Made by a program: the position numbers and the translations under genes
Assembly (NCBI RefSeq): GCF_023674465.1
Contig: NZ_CP098400.1
Coordinates: 1,178,001 to 1,242,000 of the forward strand
DNA from: Xiashengella succiniciproducens
Lineage (GTDB): Bacteria; Bacteroidota; Bacteroidia; Bacteroidales; Marinilabiliaceae
Direction of reading: 5' to 3'
DNA: 64,000 bases
Notes under the pieces: model-generated
What the model saw: the letters and a program-made list of their open reading frames with translations, nothing else
What the model was told of the DNA's origin: nothing
The model's database searches: none
Shown: positions 1 through 9,894 of the stretch, one piece after another
How the letters are laid out: each line of letters begins with the position of its first letter
How positions within the stretch are numbered: position 1 is the stretch's first letter

Positions 1-615
1 GAGAAGACAGGACGTCGCAGCATTGACCAACGCAAAGAGGTTTTCAAGGCTATCGAGGCAGTAGTTGACCGCGATGCAATCATTGCAACCAACGCAACAA
101 CCATAGTAATCTCTGAATTGGCTTCCGAACTGGTTTACCGCGACAGATGCGTAAGCCTGCACTTCTTTGTTACATCCTCTGAAGCTAAGATCATTGAGGT
201 TGTAAAGGGACTTTATACTACCGATGACGTATACAACAAGGTATGCACCTTCGTGAAACTGATCAACAGGGATGTAATCCCGGTTGAGGAATCAGCAGGT
301 CTGATCAGTGTGCGCCTCTATGTGACCCTGCTCAATGAGGCATGTCAGGCCCTTATGGAAGGCGTTGCAAAAATGGAGGATATAGACAAGACCATGGTAA
401 TAGGTCTCGGTATGAGATTCGGACCTTTCCACATGGCTGATATTATTGGTCTGAACAAAGTCATTAAATGGATGGATAACCTTTTTGAAGAGTTTGGCGA
501 TTCTAAGTACAAGGCTGCTCCGATTATCAAGAGAATGGTTAGAGCCAAAAGACTTGGAGTACAGACAGGCGAAGGTTTCTATAGATATGACAGCGAAGGC
601 CGCCGCTTGAGCTGA
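1..615 (+). CDS. 3-hydroxyacyl-CoA dehydrogenase family protein, 5' end missing
   Basis: The reading frame is open from base 1, so the N-terminal NAD-binding half lies outside the window. What remains matches the end of the Rossmann domain and the C-terminal helical domain of 3-hydroxybutyryl-CoA dehydrogenase. The HFF motif and the following KIIEVVKG strand are present, then an ESAG...NEA segment, a GPF motif and the closing GVQTGEGFYRY. The family oxidises 3-hydroxyacyl-CoA with NAD+. The usual catalytic Asn in the VVNR motif reads SVR here, and the usual SNTS motif reads TNAT, so activity or substrate may differ. It ends 49 bases before the acyl kinase gene on the same strand, which suggests a shared fermentation or acyl-CoA operon. 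Confidence 0.85.
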   Translation, partial: EKTGRRSIDQRKEVFKAIEAVVDRDAIIATNATTIVISELASELVYRDRCVSLHFFVTSSEAKIIEVVKGLYTTDDVYNKVCTFVKLINRDVIPVEESAGLISVRLYVTLLNEACQALMEGVAKMEDIDKTMVIGLGMRFGPFHMADIIGLNKVIKWMDNLFEEFGDSKYKAAPIIKRMVRAKRLGVQTGEGFYRYDSEGRRLS

Positions 616-664
616 TCAGCCTTCAGAAAGGAACTTATTATCAATACACAGAAGACAGTTTAAA

Positions 665-1882
665 ATGAAAATATTAGTAATGAACTGCGGAAGTTCATCC
701 ATTAAGTACCAGCTTTTTAACATGGACTCCAACAACTGGAGTGTCATGGCCAAGGGAGGGGTCGAAAAGGTAGGTCTTAAGGGTTCCTTCCTCAAACACG
801 AAAAGGAAAACGGAGAAAAGGTACTGCTCGAAGGTGAAATCATGGACCATGCAACAGGTATCGACTACATACTTGGTGTAATGACCAGCGAACGCCACGG
901 CTGTATCAAAAGCCTTGAAGAGATTGATGCTGTAGGACACCGTGTTGTACACGGAGGTGAGACCTTCAACTCAAGTGTATTCATCACTGATGAGGTGATT
1001 ACTAAGATGAAGGATTGTATCGAGCTTGCCCCATTGCATAATCCGCCGAACCTCAAGGGTATCTTCGCTATATCGTCATTGCTGCCGCATGTGCCTCAGG
1101 TGGGTGTCTTCGACACAGCCTTCCACCAGACCATGCCTAAGCATGCGTATATGTATGCCATACCCAACTCACTGTACAAGAAATATGGTGTGCGTCGCTA
1201 CGGATTTCACGGAACAAGCCACCGCTATGTTAGTAAAAGGGCTGCCGAAATCCTGAATGAGGACTATGCAAACCTGCGCATTATATCCTGCCACCTTGGT
1301 AATGGTGCTTCAATAGCAGCCATCATGGGAGGTAAGTCTATCGATACTTCAATGGGTTTTACCCCGCTTGAAGGTCTGATGATGGGTACCCGCAGCGGTG
1401 ACCTTGATGTGGGCGCTGTTACCTATATCATGGAAAAGGAAATGATCGGCACCAAGTCGGCCAGTGTATTGTTCAACAAGCACAGTGGTATGTTGGGTGT
1501 AACCGGTATCTCTTCTGACATGCGTGAGATTGAGTCCGCCATCGAGAAGGGTGACGAGCTGGCCAAGATCGGTATGGAAATGTACACCTACAGGGTTAAG
1601 AAATATATAGGAAGCTACGCTGCTGCAATGGGTGGTGTTGACGTGGTTATCTTTACCGGTGGCGTGGGTGAGAATGGAGACGATACTCGTGCTTCAATCT
1701 GCCAAGGACTTGAGTTTATCGGTGTTGAAGTGGATCCTGCAAAGAACAAGAAACTCAGAAGCAAGGAAGCTGTGATCTCTAAGGATGGAGCAAAGGTTAA
1801 GGTAATGGTTGTTCCAACCAACGAGGAACTTGTAATCGCTCAGGATACAATGCAAATTGTAGAGGAACTGGTGAGGAAATAG
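665..1882 (+). CDS. ackA: acetate kinase (acetate/butyrate kinase family)
   Basis: This 405-residue protein has the full acetokinase fold: the N-terminal MNCGSSSIKYQ phosphate-binding motif (residues 6-16), GHRVVHGGE with substrate Arg93, FDTAFHQTMP near 150, the GFHGTSH loop near 180, HLGNGAS near 210 and GGVGENG near 333. It interconverts acyl phosphate plus ADP with carboxylate plus ATP in the cytosol. Length and motifs fit acetate kinase rather than the shorter butyrate kinases. The neighbouring 3-hydroxyacyl-CoA dehydrogenase leaves open a link to acyl-CoA fermentation. No phosphotransacetylase is visible; it may lie upstream of the window. A strong hairpin follows the stop. Confidence 0.93.
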   Translation: MKILVMNCGSSSIKYQLFNMDSNNWSVMAKGGVEKVGLKGSFLKHEKENGEKVLLEGEIMDHATGIDYILGVMTSERHGCIKSLEEIDAVGHRVVHGGETFNSSVFITDEVITKMKDCIELAPLHNPPNLKGIFAISSLLPHVPQVGVFDTAFHQTMPKHAYMYAIPNSLYKKYGVRRYGFHGTSHRYVSKRAAEILNEDYANLRIISCHLGNGASIAAIMGGKSIDTSMGFTPLEGLMMGTRSGDLDVGAVTYIMEKEMIGTKSASVLFNKHSGMLGVTGISSDMREIESAIEKGDELAKIGMEMYTYRVKKYIGSYAAAMGGVDVVIFTGGVGENGDDTRASICQGLEFIGVEVDPAKNKKLRSKEAVISKDGAKVKVMVVPTNEELVIAQDTMQIVEELVRK

Positions 1883-1902
1883 TTTTAATTTTGACTATGA
1901 GC

Positions 1903-1932
1903 AAAAAGGGGTGCTTTGCAGCGCCCCTTTTT
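1903..1932. terminator. bidirectional intrinsic terminator between ackA and ddh
   Basis: A GGGGTGCT/AGCGCCCC stem with a 4-base loop is flanked by five A's on the left and five T's on the right. It can therefore terminate both the plus-strand ackA and the converging minus-strand ddh. Confidence 0.85.
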
Positions 1933-1935
1933 ATT

Positions 1936-2838
1936 TTAAACCAAACCCCTTAGTATGATTTCCCTATCACCATACAGGTAGTCGATTGGTGCAATTTCGG
2001 GCATTGTATAGGCACCGGGCCTTTGCCTTAGTACTGCACGGGCGCATGATACAAGTATCTGAGCTGTCAGAGCGGGGTTATTGATCTTCATCCTGAATTC
2101 AAACAGCTGATTTTGTGTCTTTCCTGAAACACCCTTGTGCTCAATAAGCACACCGTGTCCCATATCCTTCAGTTCATCGACACTGGGTACCAGCATAACA
2201 TGGGTCTCGTCATGGCAGAAGTATGAGTCGGATTTTATTTCATTTTTTACAGCCTCAAAATTGGCACCTGGTTCGAGTTCAACGTAAACCATCCTGCGGT
2301 GAATTCCGGTACCTACTGGAATTGTCATTGAGAGGGCGTCCTTTACACCTTTCTTGCCTTTGGCAACAACAGAGTGTCCCATGCTCATTCCGGGACCGAA
2401 GTTAGTGTAGGTAATGCCTTTGGGAGCCATAGCTTTCAGAAGGCATCGAACCACAGAGTCGGAACCAGGATCCCAGCCGGCAGAAATAATAGAAGCCGCC
2501 TTATGTTTTTTGCTTAGTTCGTCAAGGTCACTGCGAAGTTTCATCAGCGCATCGCCGTGTATGTCGAAACTGTCAACTGTTGAAATTCCTTTGGAGAGGA
2601 TCTTTGAGGCCACCTCCGGGATGCTTCTGGAAGGTGAGCAAAGCACGGCTACGTCAACCTTGCCTAATTCGGAAATATCACTCACCACTTTTACATGCTC
2701 CAGTTCTGCCGGCATCTCAGCCGCTACTGAGCGACGGACTATTCCCGCCAGTTCCATGTCGGGCGCGGCATTTACCGCATCAATTGAATAGCGACCTATG
2801 TTTCCATAGCCAACTACAGCTACTCTGATCTTGTTCAT
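1936..2838 (-). CDS. ddh: meso-diaminopimelate D-dehydrogenase
   Basis: This 300-residue protein starts with a Rossmann motif (VAVVGYGNIGRYS, residues 6-18). It carries the family signatures VDSFDIHGD, SAGWDPGSDSV near 120-131 and FGPGMSMGHSV near 148-158. The enzyme reductively aminates tetrahydrodipicolinate with NADPH and ammonia to meso-diaminopimelate, a one-step route to lysine and peptidoglycan precursors common in Bacteroidales. It stands alone, converging on ackA, with a -7 box about 30 bases upstream. The length is normal for the family and no defect is visible. Confidence 0.92.
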   Translation of the reverse strand: MNKIRVAVVGYGNIGRYSIDAVNAAPDMELAGIVRRSVAAEMPAELEHVKVVSDISELGKVDVAVLCSPSRSIPEVASKILSKGISTVDSFDIHGDALMKLRSDLDELSKKHKAASIISAGWDPGSDSVVRCLLKAMAPKGITYTNFGPGMSMGHSVVAKGKKGVKDALSMTIPVGTGIHRRMVYVELEPGANFEAVKNEIKSDSYFCHDETHVMLVPSVDELKDMGHGVLIEHKGVSGKTQNQLFEFRMKINNPALTAQILVSCARAVLRQRPGAYTMPEIAPIDYLYGDREIILRGLV

Positions 2839-2869
2839 AGATTAGGATGTTTTTGGATTGATTGAGGGA

Positions 2870-2877
2870 CAAATTTA
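2870..2877 (-). promoter_or_regulatory. Bacteroidota -7 box upstream of ddh
   Basis: On the minus strand this reads TAAATTTG, an exact match to the Bacteroides TAnnTTTG -7 element, 31 bases before the ddh start codon. No clear TTTG -33 element was found. Confidence 0.4.
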
Positions 2878-3055
2878 AAAAAGTTTAAATCCCGGTTTGA
2901 ACATTTGGGGTAAATAATAGCAACATTAACAAGGTAGGGCTCACCAAAAATGCTTATTTTTAAGGTTTGAATTTTCTACAGACCCGGGCGTTCAAGCGCC
3001 GTAAGCAGAGTGTATTGAACCAGGGTGTCAGCTTGTTAACAGGGGAAAGTTTATC

Positions 3056-4318
3056 ATGATAGGAGTTTTAGGGATCAGTCATAAGTCTGCACCGGTAAAT
3101 ATCCGTGAAAAACTGGCTTTTGCAGCCGATGAGCTTGATGCGGTAAGTGAAGCCCTCATTGGCACGGGTTTCTTTAAGGAACTTGTGTTTCTTTCGACCT
3201 GCAACAGGTCAGAGGTTTACTTCGTGGCCAACGAGATATGCAGTGCAGGTGCTGCCAAAAACATCAAGAGGGTTCTTGCCGAAACAAAGGGAATCGACGG
3301 TGACCTGGATCCCTATCTGTTTCAGAAATTCCATACTGATGCGGTAAAACATCTTTTCAGCGTTGTTGCTGGTCTTGACTCCATGATTCTTGGCGAATAC
3401 CAAATTGTGTCCCAGGTCAAGGGCGCATACAATGATGCCGACGCCCGCGGGGCGGTCGGCAAGGTCTTCCACCGCCTGTTTACAAAAGCCCTCGAATGCT
3501 CCAAGCAGGTAAGGGTAGAGACTCCCTTTAACCGTGGTGCACATTCGGTTAGCTATGCCGCCGTCACTAAGTGTGCAGAACTGTTTCCCGACCTTACAGA
3601 GCGCAATATCCTGATAATTGGTGCCGGGGATACTGGTGAACTGGTTCTCAGAAACTTTGCAAAGAAGGGGTGTCGAAATATTACAATCAGCAATCGCACG
3701 GAGGAGAAGGCAGTCGAACTTGCTCAAAGTTTTGGTGCCAGAGTATTGCCATTCGGCGATATGTTCAATGGAATCCATGATGCGGAGATAATTGTCAGTT
3801 CGATAAGCTGCAAGGAACCACTGCTTGATGCTGCCAGAGTCATGCCCGCTATGAACGGGCATGAGAAGGTAGTGATGATAGACCTTGGGGTGCCTCGCAA
3901 TATTGACGATGATGTGAGCACAATACCTTCAGTAACCCTTTTCAACGTGGACGATCTGGAAGAGGTCGTTGCAATGAACGAAGAACGTAAACAGGAATAT
4001 ATATCAGTTGCTCAGGACATAGTAGACCGCAAGGTTGAGGAGTTCGGTCAGTGGCTCGACGAGCAAAGCCTTTCACCGGCAATAAGCAGTATCAATAAGA
4101 GGATAGTTGCTATCCTTGACGATGAACTGACTGCTGTCAAGGGCATGATTAGCGAGGACGAGTACCTTAAGTTGGAGAAGTACAACCGCTTTATAGCCAG
4201 AAAACTGAAAAACAAGTTTGTCAAAAGGCTTAAGGAGCTTACCGACAACGGCCGGAAATCCGAGTATGTGAGCATTATTAACCTACTCTTTGACGAAGAA
4301 AACGATGAGCAAAATTAA
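3056..4318 (+). CDS. hemA: glutamyl-tRNA reductase
   Basis: This 420-residue protein catalyses the first step of the C5 heme pathway, reducing glutamyl-tRNA(Glu) to glutamate-1-semialdehyde with NADPH. Seen in the sequence: the N-terminal GISHKSAP motif; the STCNRSEVY segment with catalytic Cys49; GEYQIVSQVK near 115-125; an NADPH Rossmann site (ILIIGAGDTGEL, about 185-197); and a C-terminal helical dimerisation domain. It opens the heme operon. The last codons overlap hemC by 14 bases, indicating translational coupling. The 217-base gap before it holds the divergent control region shared with ddh. Confidence 0.95.
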   Translation: MIGVLGISHKSAPVNIREKLAFAADELDAVSEALIGTGFFKELVFLSTCNRSEVYFVANEICSAGAAKNIKRVLAETKGIDGDLDPYLFQKFHTDAVKHLFSVVAGLDSMILGEYQIVSQVKGAYNDADARGAVGKVFHRLFTKALECSKQVRVETPFNRGAHSVSYAAVTKCAELFPDLTERNILIIGAGDTGELVLRNFAKKGCRNITISNRTEEKAVELAQSFGARVLPFGDMFNGIHDAEIIVSSISCKEPLLDAARVMPAMNGHEKVVMIDLGVPRNIDDDVSTIPSVTLFNVDDLEEVVAMNEERKQEYISVAQDIVDRKVEEFGQWLDEQSLSPAISSINKRIVAILDDELTAVKGMISEDEYLKLEKYNRFIARKLKNKFVKRLKELTDNGRKSEYVSIINLLFDEENDEQN

Positions 4319-5231
4319 GATCGGAACACGTGGCAGTAAGCTTGCAATGTGGCAGGCTGAAGAGGTGAGGAGAAAGCTATCAGAGGTTCATCCGGAACTT
4401 GAAACAGAACTTGTTGTAATCCATACAAAAGGGGATAAGATACTTGATACTGCTCTTTCAAAAATAGGCGATAAGGGCTTGTTTACTCGTGAACTGGAAC
4501 AGGCGCTACTTGATAGTGAAATAGATATTGCAGTGCATAGTCTGAAGGATATGCCTACCGAACTGCCCGAAGGATTGATGCTTGGAGGGGTGCTGGAACG
4601 TGGTGAGGTTCGCGATGCCTTTATCTCACGTGACGGTCGCAGGTTATCAGAGCTTACTGCTAACGACAAAGTAGCCACCTCAAGCCTTCGCCGTAAGGCT
4701 CAGCTTCTTGCCTTATTCCCGCACCTAACTGTGGTTGATATCAGGGGCAATGTCGATACCCGTATTCAAAAGATGCAAGACGGTCACTGCGATGGTATTG
4801 TTGTGGCAGGAGCCGGAATGGAACGCCTGGGCTTGTCCAATCTGATTACTGAATATCTGGATCCGCAAACTGTACTTCCTGCTGTATCTCAGGGCGCCAT
4901 AGCAATTGAGATGCGCGAGGATGATGAAGATATATACGAACTGGTTGACTTAATCAACCACTTTGCTACCTGGCAGGCCATAGTAGCCGAAAGGGCCTTC
5001 CTGAGAACCATGGAAGGCGGTTGTCAGATCCCGCTTGCCTGCTATACAAGCGTAGTGGAAGGCAGGTTTAGGATGGATGCCATGGTTGCTTCACTGGATG
5101 GTACCAAACTTATCAAAGACTCCTTTGAATGTAATCCGGAGGAAGCAAGTGAGGAAGCCATTATGCTTGCACAGAGGATGCTAGAAAATGGAGCAGAAGA
5201 AATCCTGAATATTATTCGCGGAAATGAATAA
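4305..5231 (+). CDS. hemC: hydroxymethylbilane synthase (porphobilinogen deaminase)
   Basis: The ATG at 4305 is chosen because the family begins at KIGTRGSKLA; a TTG five codons upstream is possible but adds nothing conserved. The 308-residue protein joins four porphobilinogens into hydroxymethylbilane. It has HSLKDMPTELPEG near 78-90, TSSLRRKAQ near 125-133 and DIRGNVDTR near 145-153. Cys240 in the EGGCQIP motif carries the dipyrromethane cofactor. It overlaps hemA by 14 bases and hemD by 8, so these genes are co-translated. Confidence 0.95.
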   Translation: MSKIKIGTRGSKLAMWQAEEVRRKLSEVHPELETELVVIHTKGDKILDTALSKIGDKGLFTRELEQALLDSEIDIAVHSLKDMPTELPEGLMLGGVLERGEVRDAFISRDGRRLSELTANDKVATSSLRRKAQLLALFPHLTVVDIRGNVDTRIQKMQDGHCDGIVVAGAGMERLGLSNLITEYLDPQTVLPAVSQGAIAIEMREDDEDIYELVDLINHFATWQAIVAERAFLRTMEGGCQIPLACYTSVVEGRFRMDAMVASLDGTKLIKDSFECNPEEASEEAIMLAQRMLENGAEEILNIIRGNE

Positions 5232-6048
5232 GGAGGACCGGCATAGAGTCCCGGTTGTGATCCGGACTTTTAAAACCGGGCCGGATGGAGATGAGTTTGC
5301 TGATATAATACAGCAAGGAGGGATGGCACTCGTCGAGGCTCCCATGACCGAGATACATTTTCGAAACCCAGAGCCTAATGTCAATCCAAAGGAATACAAC
5401 TGGCTCATCTTTACAAGCCGAAATGGGGTAAAGTCTTGGTTTGCTACACAACAGCAACTCTCCGGACAAAAGATTGCAGTTATAGGCCCTTTGACTGGCG
5501 CAGCATTAGCTGATTTTGGAGTTAGTGCCAACTTTACCGGTAGCGGTAAGACAGGCAGGATCTTTGCCATGGAACTGCTGCCTCAGCTAAATGCAGGTGA
5601 CAGGCTGCTTCTGGCTGTGGGAGACCTGGCCTCCAGGGATGTTGAGGATGTTATTACAAAGGCTTGTGAGGGACAGGTGACAATCAAGAGGGTAGAGGTG
5701 TACAGCACATCAAAACCAGCTTCGATAAACCGTGATGCGGTGAGACAAATCATTGACGATAATTATACTCTGGTAGCCGTTGCAAGTCCTTCGGCTGTTC
5801 ATAATCTGATGGATGAACTGAGTAGTGAGGCTAAGGTGACAAGATCAGCAACAGACCTCCTGCCTTCATCGCAGCTAAGTTATGGCACAGGAAAAGGTTT
5901 TGGTGTGCCACGCTTTGCAACAATTGGCAAGGTGACTTCGGCTGCAGTCTGCAGTTATGGCGGTGAACCGGTTATCGAATCTGCGGTCCAGAGCTTTAAA
6001 GCTCTGGCGGAATCTATTGTGGACTATATTAAAGGAACTTCAAAATAA
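5224..6048 (+). CDS. hemD: uroporphyrinogen-III synthase
   Basis: This 274-residue protein sits between hemC and hemB, where uroporphyrinogen-III synthase is expected. It inverts and closes ring D of hydroxymethylbilane. The family is poorly conserved, but [15 protein letters not shown] (about 59-73), the [11 protein letters not shown] segment and the C-terminal [12 protein letters not shown] motif are typical of the two-lobed HemD fold. The start overlaps the end of hemC by 8 bases. A serine/threonine-rich stretch around residue 208 is unremarkable for this divergent family. Confidence 0.85.
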   Translation: MNKEDRHRVPVVIRTFKTGPDGDEFADIIQQGGMALVEAPMTEIHFRNPEPNVNPKEYNWLIFTSRNGVKSWFATQQQLSGQKIAVIGPLTGAALADFGVSANFTGSGKTGRIFAMELLPQLNAGDRLLLAVGDLASRDVEDVITKACEGQVTIKRVEVYSTSKPASINRDAVRQIIDDNYTLVAVASPSAVHNLMDELSSEAKVTRSATDLLPSSQLSYGTGKGFGVPRFATIGKVTSAAVCSYGGEPVIESAVQSFKALAESIVDYIKGTSK

Positions 6049-6055
6049 TAGAGAA

Positions 6056-7039
6056 ATGGCTTTTCCTGTAACAAGACTTCGTCGTTTAAGGCAAAATGAG
6101 ATATTTCGCGCCATGGTGCGTGAGACTGAAGTGGACTGCGATGACCTGATAATGCCGTATTTCGTATGTCCGGGTACCGGGGTGAAGAACCCGATAAACT
6201 CAATGCCGGGAAACTATCAGTGGTCGGTTGACCTGCTGGTGGAAGAGGTAAAGGATCTTGTTGAGAAGGCAGGTATCAACAAGATTTTGCTCTTTGGTAT
6301 TCCTGAGCATAAGGATGAAACGGGTGAAGTAGCTTGCCATGAGGATGCAATTGTACCACGGGCAATAAGGGCGCTGAGAAAGGAGATCAATAACCTGCTT
6401 ATTGTTGCGGACGTATGCAACTGCGAATATACTACCCACGGACATTGTGGTACTATAATCGACGGAGATGTAAACAACGACCTAACCCTTAAAACTTTAA
6501 GTGAGCAATCTCTTACCCTGGCACGTGCAGGGGCTGATATTATTGCACCGAGCGATATGATGGACGGAAGGGTGGCTGCAATACGGGAAATGCTTGATGA
6601 AAACGGATTTTCCAACACCCCAATAATGGCCTATTCGGCCAAATTTGCTTCAGCTTTCTACGGTCCCTTCAGGGATGCAGCCGAGAGTGCGCCTAAGTTT
6701 GGCAACCGCAGAACCTATCAGATGGATCCGGCCAATGGCAATGAGGCACTGCGCGAAGTGGAGGAGGACATTGCTGAAGGTGCCGATATGGTAATGGTTA
6801 AACCTGCCCTCAGCTACCTGGATGTGATACGCAGGGTAAAAGACAACTATAATATGCCGTTGGTCGCTTATAACGTTAGTGGTGAGTTCTCCATGGTTAA
6901 GGCCGCTGCTGCAAACGGATGGATTGACGAAAGTAGAATAATAAACGAGATACTAACTTCAATCAAGAGGGCAGGGGCTGATGTGATAATCACCTACCAT
7001 GCCAAGGAATTTGGTTTATTGAAAAGAGCAAAGAAATGA
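6056..7039 (+). CDS. hemB: delta-aminolevulinic acid dehydratase (porphobilinogen synthase)
   Basis: The ATG at 6056 gives a normal 327-residue enzyme beginning at the conserved RLRRLRQN motif; a longer frame running back into hemD is a shadow. It condenses two aminolevulinates to porphobilinogen. Schiff-base lysines are Lys196 (AYSAKFAS) and Lys249 ([10 protein letters not shown]). A cysteine-type zinc site is present (Cys121, Cys123, Cys131 in [14 protein letters not shown]), so this is the zinc-dependent class. It starts 7 bases after hemD and overlaps hemL by 4 bases (ATGA). Confidence 0.95.
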   Translation: MAFPVTRLRRLRQNEIFRAMVRETEVDCDDLIMPYFVCPGTGVKNPINSMPGNYQWSVDLLVEEVKDLVEKAGINKILLFGIPEHKDETGEVACHEDAIVPRAIRALRKEINNLLIVADVCNCEYTTHGHCGTIIDGDVNNDLTLKTLSEQSLTLARAGADIIAPSDMMDGRVAAIREMLDENGFSNTPIMAYSAKFASAFYGPFRDAAESAPKFGNRRTYQMDPANGNEALREVEEDIAEGADMVMVKPALSYLDVIRRVKDNYNMPLVAYNVSGEFSMVKAAAANGWIDESRIINEILTSIKRAGADVIITYHAKEFGLLKRAKK

Positions 7040-8313
7040 ACAATATAAGCAGGAGTATAGAAGCTTTCAGCAAGGCTAAGGAACTTATACCGGGTGGAGT
7101 TAACTCCCCTGTAAGAGCCTTTAAGAGTGTAGGGGGCAATCCCTTGTTTATTAGTGAGGCAAAAGGCAGCAAGGTATGGGATATTGACGGAAACTGCTAC
7201 ATAGATTTTGTAGCTTCCTGGGGACCTATGATACTTGGACATGCCCGTGAGGAGATAGTTGAAGCTGTCAGGAAAGCAGCTGAAAAGGGTACCAGTTACG
7301 GTGCACCTACTCTGTATGAGAATGAGATGGCCGAACTGATAATATCGATGGTCCCGTCAGTTGAAAAGGTGCGTATGGTAAACTCGGGAACTGAGGCTAC
7401 TATGAGTGCGCTGAGGTTGGCCAGAGCTTATACAGGACGCAGCAAGGTGATTAAATTTACCGGTTGCTTCCACGGCCATGCAGACAGTTTTCTCATCAAA
7501 GCCGGTTCAGGAGTATTGACCCTTGGTATACCCGGCAGTCCGGGAGTTACAGAGTCCGTTGCAAAGGACACCCTAACTGCCGAGTATAATGACCTTGAGT
7601 CAGTCAGTAAACTCTTTGATGCATACGGTAAGGATATAGCAGCTGTTATCGTGGAACCTATTCCCGGAAATATGGGAGTGATCCTGCCAAAACAGGGCTT
7701 TTTGCAAGGACTTAGGGAACTGACAAGCAAGTATGGAGCCTTGCTGATCTTTGATGAGGTGATAAGTGGGTTCCGTGTAGCGCCCGGAGGTGCCCAGGAA
7801 CTCTATGGCATTATGCCGGACCTTACAACTATGGGTAAGATCATAGGTGGTGGATTGCCGGTAGGGGCCTATGGAGGAAGGAAGGATATAATGGATATGC
7901 TTGCTCCTGAAGGGCCAGTTTATCAGGCAGGTACACTTAGCGGAAATCCACTGGCAATGTCAGCCGGCATCGCTGCATTAAAGATTCTTAAGAATGAACC
8001 AGGTATCTATAAGGAGCTGGATAGGAAGGCCGCAAGGATGGAAGCCGGACTGAGAGAGAAGCTGGCTGAAACCGGTACAAAGGGAGTAATCAACCGTGTC
8101 GGTTCTATGCTTACCTTGTTCTTCACTTCAGCTTCTGAAGTCTGTTCATTTGCTGATGCCATGACTTCTGATACCGACAGATATGCAAGGCATTTCAATA
8201 AGGCCTTGCAGGCGGGAGTCTATTTTGCTCCGTCACAGTTTGAGGCTACCTTTATCTCTACAGCTCATACTGACGAGGATATAGATAAGGCTGTAGAGTG
8301 CTTTAAAAACTAA
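7036..8313 (+). CDS. hemL: glutamate-1-semialdehyde 2,1-aminomutase
   Basis: This 425-residue fold-type I PLP enzyme turns glutamate-1-semialdehyde into 5-aminolevulinate, the step after HemA. Recognised features are the [13 protein letters not shown]-terminus, [11 protein letters not shown] near 115-125, FHGHADS near 145-151, FDEVISGFR near 239-247 and PLP-binding Lys268 in [12 protein letters not shown]. The start codon overlaps the hemB stop (ATGA), and hemE follows after 2 bases. Confidence 0.95.
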   Translation: MNNISRSIEAFSKAKELIPGGVNSPVRAFKSVGGNPLFISEAKGSKVWDIDGNCYIDFVASWGPMILGHAREEIVEAVRKAAEKGTSYGAPTLYENEMAELIISMVPSVEKVRMVNSGTEATMSALRLARAYTGRSKVIKFTGCFHGHADSFLIKAGSGVLTLGIPGSPGVTESVAKDTLTAEYNDLESVSKLFDAYGKDIAAVIVEPIPGNMGVILPKQGFLQGLRELTSKYGALLIFDEVISGFRVAPGGAQELYGIMPDLTTMGKIIGGGLPVGAYGGRKDIMDMLAPEGPVYQAGTLSGNPLAMSAGIAALKILKNEPGIYKELDRKAARMEAGLREKLAETGTKGVINRVGSMLTLFFTSASEVCSFADAMTSDTDRYARHFNKALQAGVYFAPSQFEATFISTAHTDEDIDKAVECFKN

Positions 8314-8315
8314 CT

Positions 8316-9344
8316 ATGAACTCAATATTACTCGATACAATACAAGGGAAGGCTCACAAACGCCCTCCAATGTGGTTTATGCGCCAGGCGGGGCGAGTAC
8401 TGCCCAATTACAATGCACTAAGGGTTAAGCACAGCTTCAGGGAAATGATGGCAGACAAGTCTCTTGGTGCAAAGGTTACCCTTATGCCTGTGTATGACCT
8501 GGGAGTGGATGCTGCAATCCTCTTTTCTGATATCCTTGTAATACCAGTAGCTATGGGTATGGAATTAAATTGGACTGATAAGGGACCTGTATTTCCTGAA
8601 CCCTTAAGCAGTTTCCCGTCTCCAGTGAGCCGTCTGCAGCCTGATCCTGCTAAACTAGAGTATATTTACGAAGTGATTGATGAGGTTATCAGACTGAGAC
8701 CTGCTGATATCCCATTGATTGGTTTTTGTGGTGCTCCGCTAACCACCCTTTGCTATATGCTTCAGGGGATTAGCAGCAATGGTAATTTTCCTGATGCAGT
8801 GAAGTTTTTATACAGATACAAGGCAGAGGCGCAGAAGCTGATTGATGCAGTTACAGAGTTGTCTGTCCACTATGCCCGCAAGCAGATAGAACATGGAATA
8901 GAGATCTTTCAACTGTTTGAGACCCATGCAGGACTGCTTCCCGTTGAGATGTACATGGAACTGTTTATGCCTGCAGTTCAGAGGATTGCAAATGCCGTCA
9001 GAGCTGAAGGAATACCCTTTATTTTCTTTCCCAAGGGATTTGGTACCGGATTGCAATATATCACTCCCGAGTTGTGTGATATGGTAAGCATAGACTGGCA
9101 GATGCCTTTGGTACATGCAAGGAAGATGGTCCACCCCGAGGTGGGCCTGCAAGGCAATATAGATCCAAGGTTACTCTATGCAGATCAAGAGCTTATTGCC
9201 GATGAACTGGAGAATCTAAAAACTTTCTTTGCTGAGAATCCAAGGTGGATACTCAATCTTGGCCACGGTTTCCTTCCAGATACTCCTTATGAGAATGCCA
9301 AATACATGACTGATTGGGTGAAAAACACAGACTGGTCAAAGTAA
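8316..9344 (+). CDS. hemE: uroporphyrinogen decarboxylase
   Basis: This 342-residue TIM-barrel enzyme removes four carboxyl groups from uroporphyrinogen III to give coproporphyrinogen III. The diagnostic PPMWFMRQAGR motif lies at residues 17-27, DILVIPVAMG at about 73-82, GFCGAPLTT near 136 and NLGHGFLPDTP near the C-terminus. It is the last clear enzyme of the operon; later steps (hemN, hemG/hemY) are encoded more than 30 kb away at 40.8-43.7 kb. Confidence 0.95.
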   Translation: MNSILLDTIQGKAHKRPPMWFMRQAGRVLPNYNALRVKHSFREMMADKSLGAKVTLMPVYDLGVDAAILFSDILVIPVAMGMELNWTDKGPVFPEPLSSFPSPVSRLQPDPAKLEYIYEVIDEVIRLRPADIPLIGFCGAPLTTLCYMLQGISSNGNFPDAVKFLYRYKAEAQKLIDAVTELSVHYARKQIEHGIEIFQLFETHAGLLPVEMYMELFMPAVQRIANAVRAEGIPFIFFPKGFGTGLQYITPELCDMVSIDWQMPLVHARKMVHPEVGLQGNIDPRLLYADQELIADELENLKTFFAENPRWILNLGHGFLPDTPYENAKYMTDWVKNTDWSK

Positions 9345-9360
9345 TTGCTATATTTGCGCT

Positions 9361-9729
9361 ATGCTTAAGGTAGTCAAAGATATGGCCTTTCAGATGCTGT
9401 TGCTGTATCTCCTCACTATGGGGATATACGGGCATGCAAGTATGTCTGTGCATTACCCAGTAGTGCATGATAAGAATACTGAAAGCAGGTTTGTTGCACC
9501 AAGCTTAAGTCCATCGCTATATGTAGGCAATCTGCAGCAGAAGGATGCTGACCTTAAGAATGTCAGACCCATCTCAATCAAGCTTGTACAGAAAGCATTC
9601 TCAGTGCATTCTGCAGATGCTGATGAGATTGTAGTTAACAAAGTCTCAAATTATATAGGGAGATACTCGCTAATCCTTATAACTCCAAGAATATCGGATA
9701 TTTTATATCCCTTTCACTACCATCTTTGA
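9361..9729 (+). CDS. small exported protein of unknown function after hemE
   Basis: This 122-residue frame starts 16 bases after hemE on the same strand. The N-terminus has two basic residues followed by a hydrophobic stretch (about residues 9-23, FQMLLLYLLTMGIYG), like a signal peptide. The rest is hydrophilic with no family that I recognise. It may be the last member of the heme operon or a chance frame. I see no terminator between it and hemE. Confidence 0.45.
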   Translation: MLKVVKDMAFQMLLLYLLTMGIYGHASMSVHYPVVHDKNTESRFVAPSLSPSLYVGNLQQKDADLKNVRPISIKLVQKAFSVHSADADEIVVNKVSNYIGRYSLILITPRISDILYPFHYHL

Positions 9730-9894
9730 TTCTTTCCTGTTTCCATGGCAGTAATGTCAATTGACAACACATACAGGTAAAGTAGCGACGGTCGACCTAA
9801 AGTCGTCCCTCTCATACTTATATGGTCTGATTATGATGCGGCCATATTATAAGCTTGTGTCCGAATATTTTACAAAACTTAAAAACAGGATAGA

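Noticed and set aside
2414-2791. 125-codon open frame on the strand opposite ddh.
   Set aside because: It lies wholly inside the well-supported ddh gene and has the composition of an antisense shadow.
3209-3862. 217-codon open frame opposite hemA.
   Set aside because: Fully within hemA, with no recognisable motif.
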